From the NCBI GenBank assembly GCA_001972305.1, contig BDDD01000368.1, positions 113,676 through 177,675 on the forward strand: 64,000 nt of DNA, read 5' to 3'. Source of the DNA: Cephalotus follicularis. Its lineage: Eukaryota; Streptophyta; Magnoliopsida; Oxalidales; Cephalotaceae. The position numbers and the translations under genes are program-made. Under the pieces are notes generated by a model, which made no database searches, was not told the DNA's origin, and saw only the letters and a program-made list of their open reading frames with translations. Positions 57,671 to 64,000 of this stretch are shown here, one piece after another (within the stretch, counting starts at the first letter, position 1; every line of letters begins with the position of its first letter).

Positions 57671-58107
57671 TCTGCAAGGCCTTTGGGCTTACCCATCCTT
57701 CTAGATGAGGCATTTATATGTGTTCAGGGGCGGATGGATCCGTAGCTAGTGATAGTAGTCATGGGCACGAGAATCAGTGATAGCTTGGATGGTTGATCAT
57801 GGATATAGGGATGCTTCTTATGGGTTTCATGTTTTCGTATAGAATAAGATTGAACAATATGAATTGTAATGAGTAGTAAGGATTTGTAATGATTGTTATG
57901 TATGGATTTATATGTATGTTTTGAAAGATGATTTGTAATGTATTGTATTAATGTTTAAGAATGGATTATGCACATGTGTTAAAGTTTTTAATTGGTATGG
58001 ATTTACGCTGTACAAAGTAGGCTTTAACTAGTACTTAACTTATGATTAAGTGATTGATCGGATGCTAGTGATGTATCGAGACCCGCAACGAGTTTGGGGT
58101 ATCACAA

Positions 58108-58122
58108 TTGGTATCAAAGAGA
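58108..58122 (+). promoter_or_regulatory. primer binding site of gypsy L (tRNA-Met-like)
   Basis: TTGGTATCAAAGAGA directly after the LTR end, with one change from the usual TGGTATCAGAG. Confidence 0.75.
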
Positions 58123-58261
58123 CACGTTGGCCAACTAGTTAAGTCTGATTTATGGTTATAGATTGACTGAATGGACACGCATGACTTATGTGTTTACATT
58201 TGTCGATGCTTTTGATTGGATATATGTGCGCTAATTAATGATGGCTTCTTTTATAAGGTAG

Positions 58262-59040
58262 AGACAGAAAAACATAGGTTGGAGAGGCCGAGGAGGAAGG
58301 AGAGGCGCATGGAGGAATGACTTGGCTATTGAAGGTGAATCAGTATACGAGAATGAAACACCGGTATTTGATAAGGATGCTCCACTTCCTGGAGATAATC
58401 ATTCTACTTGAGAGAAATATATGCAGTTATGGCAAGGATGAATAAATTGCTAATGAGAAGGAATGCTAGGGAGGAACATCGTAAATGGGGAGACAGTATG
58501 TTGTCAAGGTTCATGAAGCTACATCCTCCGGCTTTTAAGGGAGAGTTAGATCCAGTGGCAGCTGGTGAGTGACTTATCCATATGGAGAAGATCTTTACTG
58601 TTATGGGCATTATAGATGAGCAGAAGCTTACACGCTTCAAGAGGAAGTTGAGCATTGGTGGATGATGGTTCAGACTACATGAGAACTGAATAAGACATCG
58701 AGGGCATGGTAGACTTTTGTAACAGAGTTCAATGTCCAGTTCTACCCTAATGATATCAAGGACAAAAGGGAACAGGAGTTTGCTAACCTGACACAGGGGG
58801 GCATGATAGTTAATCAGTACAAGAGCAAGTTTATGGAGCTGTCTCGGTTAGCTCCGTACCTTGTGCAAGGTAAGGCAAGAAAGTAAAGAAATTTCTAAGG
58901 AGACTGAGGATTGAGTTCAGGAGTCAACTGATTACACATGATTTGAGAGTTATGGCTGAGGTGGCAGCCAGGGCTAGACAGTTAGAGGATATATCTAAAG
59001 AGTTCAAGAAGTTGAACATCCAGACAAGCACTGGACCAAC
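58262..59040 (+). pseudogene. gypsy L gag
   Basis: Followed across frames: an Arg/Gly-rich start (GWRGRGGRRGAWRND), then LSRFMKLHPPAFKGELDP, HMEKIFTVMG, EHWW, FNVQFYPNDIKDKREQEFAN, LTQGGMIVNQYKSKFMELSR and LAPYLVQGKARK. These match plant gypsy gag of the same broad type as element A. Several stops and at least two frameshifts make it a pseudogene. It begins about 155 bp after the primer site. Confidence 0.85.
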
Positions 59041-59587
59041 ATAGTTTTTATGACAGAATGATCAGAGTGGTTCTCCTAGTGGGAAGTCCGTAAAGACAGA
59101 TAGCAGTGGCTCCCCGAGTGGATCGCCGGTGAGTTTTACAGAGGGGTTCTTTCAGGGTGACTTCCATGCTGGTGTTGGAGGGTGTGGAGGATAGATACAG
59201 TATACAGATGAGAGGACGCAGTTGCGCAATTCCCGTCGTCGGAACCATTCCGGAGCACCCAGTCATGGCACTCAGTCTAAGTTCTCCAATGCGAGGAACT
59301 AACCTACACCAGTGTCATGCATACATTGTTACAAGACTAACCACACCTCTAACAACTGTCATAGGTAGCGAGTTGTATGCATTGTGGAGAGATGGGACAT
59401 ATGGTCAGAGATTTCACACAGAGGAGGGATGACTTGACACAGTCACCATTTGTGATAGGACATCTGCTACATCCGACCTCACAGGCTCGACCTCAGTATT
59501 AGCCAGCGCTGAAAAAACATTAGACACTACATGCACGTACTGTACACCGAGTTCTTCCAGAGGGATAGAGCAGTCTAGAGTGAAACA
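59041..59587 (+). pseudogene. gypsy L gag tail remnant, cut by LTR J
   Basis: Ser/Gly-rich and basic in parts, as gag tails are, with a possible zinc-knuckle area near 59310-59420 in broken frames. No protease recognised. It ends at 59587 where the antisense LTR J begins. Confidence 0.5.
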
Positions 59588-60832
59588 TGTCACACCTCAT
59601 TTTCCATTAACAACATATATATGGTTATCAGTTAATAATCCATCCTTTAACAATAATCTCAAAACAATAAAACTTAAACTTTGCGGAAGCATTCACATAC
59701 TGGATTATTTAAAAGTCTCCACATGTAGCCCAAACTACATGTGTACAAGCACAACACAAGTTATATGTTACATATCTGAAATGTAAATATAACATAACGG
59801 AGTATGATTATTACAAATTAACATTAACAACCTTAAAAGAGAAGCCTTCAAAGAATGGCTTCAGCAGTCAACTCCACCTCGCTTCGTCAATCCGAAATAG
59901 TAGGTATTAGCTGTTGTCCTCACTTGGCTAAGTAGGAAATATGCATGACAATGAATATAAAGATGCAACCATGCATGATAGTTTATCATTTCAAAACTGT
60001 TAATATATATATGACAACATATAAACAATCATGCCAAATGGCTACACTCATTCACGTATCAATAATACCGCACAAGGGTACAAACAATAAATCACTTTGT
60101 CCGAAGACCATTGGTGAGTGTCATCTCGTGCTACCTCCTAGCCCAACCGATGCACCACCCAAATACCACCATGATGATAGAAAGGGAAACACTATTGCCG
60201 GCCCTTGGCGGGCAATCACTCACTCACGATCTGTATTGCAGATAAGTTGGTGTATAAGCACTAGCCATAAACTCCTGGCCCATAGGCTCACCGCCGTAGT
60301 CAGTGATACACTCCGATCACTAAACCATCAGCATCACTTCAAACACAATCAATTCACTGATATTACATATAAGCAATGTAACATAATAAGTTCTCCTCGG
60401 TAGAGAAAACGATAACAATAAGTCACTTTTGAAAACAGTAAAATGATATTTGCTCAATGGAAAAATAACACTTATCACGGGTTCTCATTAAAGAGAAAAC
60501 ACTTGAACACTTAAACACTTACCTTTTGGAATCACTTAAAACATTTTAAATTATTTTAGGAGAACACTTGAACAATAGTATTTATGAATACTTTGATAAC
60601 TAGCAATAAAGTAGCAATTACATCAATACATTAGTAGTGCAAAAACCAAACATTACACGGTACACTCAATATCAATTTATGCAAATCACACAAGGATGCA
60701 TAAGACACTAGATTCTGAATATTTCGATTATACATAGCAGGGGTTGATTATTGGAATCATCCGTTATCGAAGCTAGTATATTACAGGTCATTGAGCCTAA
60801 ACAGTACCTATCAGTGGTGACAATATTATTTA

Positions 60833-60991
60833 ACAGTCGACTGTTTACACTTAACAGTCGGCTGAGTCCTTGCACAGTCGGCTATTACTTATGAATAGTC
60901 GACTGGGTGCCTTGAGTAGTTGACTGTTTACACTTACCAGTCAGATGTCTACATTTAGTAGTGGACTGTTATCCAAGGTAGTCGACTGCTT
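60833..60991. repeat. GTCGAC palindrome cluster 1, CAGTCGACTG form (LTR J)
   Basis: AACAGTCGACTGTTTA at 60833-60848 and seven or so variants. Confidence 0.85.
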
Positions 60992-61698
60992 TTGTCCAGA
61001 TTATCGTTCACAACAGAAACAGAAAAACAAAGCATGCTTTATAACAATGCAATTCACTCCAATTCAACATGCAATCAAATACAGACCATCTCAACACGAT
61101 ATGCATGCTAAATATTTCAGAATCGTAACAAAGTTCCTACCTCAATTCACTATCCCAGAATCAATTGAGTGATTCTTCTCTTTAACTCCAATACACTTCC
61201 AATTTCAATCAACCGCAATAATCCAGCAATTAATCTAAGTGTGCATGTTAACAGTAGGCATACATAACTAATTTAGTACACATATAGCTATTGGAAACCG
61301 AAATCAACCATTAGTTGACCAGTTAGATTTCAAGCTTTCAACCACACTTTGAGCTCCAATTTCCACGTGCACACAGTAGCCCCTTTCAACGTTTTCAACA
61401 CTCAAATTCACTCATGCAATATTTGTTATAAAGGAATCGTATTCAAGTAACCATTTTCAGTCATTAACTCAAGGTTTCAACCTTTTCTCTTCTCTCTCAC
61501 CACTTACTGTTTTGTTTCTTCTTGAAGGTTACATTGACCCAAGAAACACACAGAGGACACTAATGCATCAGTGTAGGCAGCTGGTGACAGGTTTTGTGCC
61601 GCGTTTCTTATCAAATCTCGCCAGCCAACACCTGTCCAAGTTGAAGACATGCCTGCCCTGTTTCATGCAACAAGTATCAGGACATCTGTATGTGTTCT

Positions 61699-61828
61699 AA
61701 CAATCGACTGCTTCCTTTGGACAGTCAACTGTTCCATTCATTAGTCATCCAATCGACTGTTTCTATAACAGTGGGTTGTTGCCACATCAAACTGCCCAGT
61801 CGACTGTTTTACCAACAGTCGGCTATTT
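61699..61828. repeat. GTCGAC palindrome cluster 2, CAGTCGACTG form (LTR J)
   Basis: CAATCGACTGC, CAGTCAACTGTT, CCAGTCGACTGTTTT and CAACAGTCGGCTA. Same relative place as cluster 1 of LTR I. Confidence 0.75.
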
Positions 61829-61965
61829 GGCAATCCATTTTTAGCTTAATGCCACACAATTAAGCTTTGACTTTAATCCAGTATCAACACATTGCTCAAT
61901 TAAAAGAAAATTAAGCAGTAATTCTAGTTCAATGTATACTTTATTCATTAATGGTACAATATACA

Positions 61966-61990
61966 TCCCTCCTTATAGAAAATTCATCCT
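61966..61990 (-). promoter_or_regulatory. polypurine tract region of element J
   Basis: Minus strand: CGAGGATGAATTTTCTATAA then GGAGGGA directly before the LTR start. This is the usual plus-strand primer context. Confidence 0.8.
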
Positions 61991-62001
61991 CGAATTTAAC
62001 T

Positions 62002-62199
62002 TTACATTCCGAACAAGTGATGAAATGTTTCAATCATCTCGGCTTCACGCTCCCATGTAGCTTCCTCAGCTCTGTGAAACCACCATAATACCTTTACTAT
62101 AGGAATAGTCTTATTGCTCAGTACTTTCTCCTTCCGATCAAGAAACTTCATTGCCCATTCTTCATAAGATAGGTTATCACCGATGAATCCCAGGTCATA
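62002..62199 (-). pseudogene. C-terminal end of gypsy J pol
   Basis: The minus strand is open from 62199 to a TAA at 62004-62002. It has the region typical of the end of plant gypsy integrase: MKFLDRKEKVLSNKTIPIVK, VLWWFHRAEEATWEREAEM, then FHHLFGM. The frame is clean, but only the last 65 codons or so are present because LTR K starts at 62200. The rest of J would lie to the right, beyond K and outside the window. Confidence 0.85.
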
Positions 62200-64000
62200 T
62201 GTAATACCCTGTCTGTTCGTAAATGTATTTTATGGATTTTATGTGTGTTTTTGGGCTTTTAATTTTGGTTAATTTTAAAGTCCGGTTGCCCTGTGTTATG
62301 GGGTTATATGATTTGGGCTGACTGATACCAGTCCAATTTTGGGTACGTAATACTATGTTGGGTTTGGATTTATTTTATCAAAATTTAATTACACCAAAAC
62401 AATTCATTTTATTTTATAAATCCTTTTTGTTTTATTTATTTTAATTATTTCTTTATTTCCTTTTATTTTTCTTTTCCTTTTCCCTTCTTTCCTATTTTTT
62501 CTTATTCTTCCTATTCTTCTTCCTTCCTCACCCGAATTCACTCCCTTCCCTAATCAATTCACACGTTTTCAATCCTTTCTTCCTTATTCAGCCGATTCTG
62601 GTTCCCCCTTCTTCCATATGTGGGCAGATTGTGTCTCCCTTTTCCTTTTGTGAGTGCCATGCCATTCTATAATTGTCTTCTTCTTTTTCTGCCGTGTGCC
62701 ATAGCCGAATTCTGCCTGTTAGTGTGTGATAATCTGTTGTGAATTCGTTCTTCAAAGCTGAAGAGGTAATCTCAGTCCTTTTGTGTTCTTTTGGATTGAA
62801 TTCTGTTGATTTGCTAAGCATGTCTTGGTTTGGTTCTTTTCTTCTTCCTCTGTTTTGTACACAGCCAATTGTGAGTGTGTGCTAGTGTTCCTTCTACTGT
62901 TTTTGTGTTCTGGGAAATCATTACAGGTCAGTTAATTCGTTTCCCTCCAGTGATAATTTTGTTCTAATGTCATAAATTCAGTTTTTATGCTCTTGGTGTC
63001 TTTGGGTATTGATTCCTGCCTAAATGTGTTGTCATTGTGTTAATAAGATTGTCAACACGTTTTATACACATAGTTATGTCATAAACTGGGTTTATAACAT
63101 CTGTAATTGATAATGGACAGAATCTGGACATATATATGCATTGTCTTCTTGCTTCATTTTGAAAGATAAGTCACTGTCAAGTTGTTTTCTTGTCAATTCT
63201 GTGTTCCTGAGTCATATAAATGTCACATATGATCTTATGTTTGTGTCCATGTGTCTCTGGTTTAATGTAGAAACCATTTGAACCATTTTCAGTATTGAAT
63301 TGTCGAATTTCCAACTGTTCTGTCGTCTAGAACAGTCGGCTGTTCCTATGGACAGTCGGCTGGAATGGATGAGCAGCCGACTGCCAGATGAACACAGTCG
63401 ACTGCCTTAGGTTGAGTAGTCGACTGGAGGTATGAACACAGTCGACTGCCTGTATTCTGGGTTGAGTAGTCGAGTGGACCTTATGAATAGTCGACTGCCT
63501 TGCTTCCCCAGTCGATTGGTGCTCTGTTATAGTCGACTGTATTGCCCAGAAATGTACTGTTTTCAACTGTTTTAATTCGTTTGATCCTCGAATCGATCCG
63601 AATCTTTTCCAAACACTGTTATGAGTCTGTTTAACATTTCTGGTGTGTTTTAGACTCTTATACGAATGATTTTGAATGCCTTTTAGATTGTTGTGCTTCA
63701 AGTGGATTCCGTTTTAAGTCATCTATCGTAAGTACTTTGTGAGCGCATAAGGTACGGATTTTTTGTTCCTTGGCTATCTGAGATTTCAAACTGGAACAGT
63801 TTTGATATGCTTCTTCGTTTATAAAATCGATAATGTTTTATGGTTTTGATATGTTCGAAATTAAAGTTGGTTTGACATTTTAATGATTCTGACTTTATAC
63901 ATATGATATGAATCGATACGTTATGTTATGAAATGTATGTTATGATACCGTTGTGAGCGGTTTTCCGATATGTTTTGAGAAAGCATATTTTATGTGATTT
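62200..64000 (+). mobile_element. LTR K (gypsy type), running off the window
   Basis: Begins TGTAATACCCTGTCTGTTCG inside J pol. It has the same plan as LTR C: GGGCTTTTAATTTTGG and TGGGTTTGG phrases, a CT-rich tract (about 62440-62600), a donor-like GAAGAGGTAATCTC (62762), then a motif cluster. No coding region. Its 3' end and TSD are not visible. Confidence 0.75.
63330..63543 (+). repeat. GTCGAC palindrome cluster, CAGTCGACTG form (LTR K)
   Basis: Ten units, for example GAACAGTCGGCTGTTC (63330-63345), ACAGTCGACTGCC and TAGTCGACTGG, with direct and GTCGGC variants. Confidence 0.88.

Larger units (their letters stand above)
57096..58106 (+). repeat. LTR end of gypsy L (A-like), hit by a hAT MITE
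   Basis: The right end GTTTGGGGTATCACA is followed by a tRNA-iMet-like primer site. The stretch 57100-57245 plus 57671-57740 resembles the 3' half of LTR A (CAATTGTACATGCGTATTGC, CATGACATGTATTGAT). Its start is unclear because it abuts the G copy. An AT microsatellite lies inside. Confidence 0.6.
59588..61965 (-). repeat. 3' LTR of gypsy element J
   Basis: On the minus strand it runs from TGTATATTGTACCATTAATG (61965), just after a purine tract, to TGAGGTGTGACA (59588). It is about 2.4 kb and similar to LTR I (its 3' end and cluster layout), so J and I belong to one family, here in opposite orientation. Confidence 0.8.

Noticed and set aside
63327..63701. 124-codon minus-strand ORF with repeated Ser-Thr/Ala-Val-Asp-Cys-like peptides
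   Set aside because: It is the translation of the CAGTCGACTG cluster in LTR K; similar peptides arise from other clusters. Not a gene.

Overview
The window looks like nuclear DNA from a TE-rich eudicot plant. I cannot name the species. Signs are spliced plant-type exons (GTAAGT...TTGCAG), A/T-rich spacers, plant-type MULE, hAT, RTE-LINE and SINE relics, and stacked Ty3/gypsy and Ty1/copia elements. I see no bacterial, viral, rRNA, tRNA-gene or CRISPR features. Only one host gene is visible: the last three coding exons of an EME1-like gene (partner of the MUS81 structure-specific endonuclease) at 777-4260 on the + strand.

Layout. 1-4.3 kb: EME1-like 3' end; its last intron holds a SINE-like, a hAT-like and an RTE-LINE relic. 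5.6 kb: a foldback MITE. 6.5-9.2 kb (-): decayed MULE transposase. 9.2-10.4 kb: repeat-rich unit with a GTTGACG-type motif cluster. 12.4-34.9 kb (+): a Ty1/copia element split by 21 kb of nested insertions. Nesting order, read from 5-bp target duplications: copia M > solo-LTR E (13133-34164, TTGGA) > both LTR A0 (13421-23469, AACAC) and a gypsy element A (25114-33349, TCACA). A0 in turn holds solo-LTR A1 (13792-15400, GTAGG) and LTR D (16529-22663, AGCTC), and D holds gag-only gypsy C. Element A is broken by LTR F. 34.9-39.7 kb: LTR-type sequence G and N. 39.7-47.6 kb (-): Athila-like gypsy with both LTRs and TSD TCATG. 48.0-50.8 kb: gypsy LTR I with PBS and the first codons of gag, fused to a truncated copia H (50.8-55.9 kb, -). 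56-57 kb: a second, inverted copy of part of G. 57.1-59.6 kb (+): gypsy L with a gag pseudogene. 59.6-62.2 kb (-): 3' end of gypsy J. 62.2 kb to the end: start of LTR K.

The most unusual signal is shared by elements that are otherwise unrelated. Nearly every LTR, and the leader of copia H, carries one or two clusters of short imperfect palindromes centred on GTCGAC. They come in a few family-specific forms: AAAGACGTCGACGTCTTT, AAGCGTCGACGCTT, AACAGTCGACTGTT and a degenerate GTTGACG form. Apart from the EME1-like exons, no coding region here looks intact. Every retroelement reading frame has stops, frameshifts or deletions, so the window is mainly a record of layered insertion and deletion.
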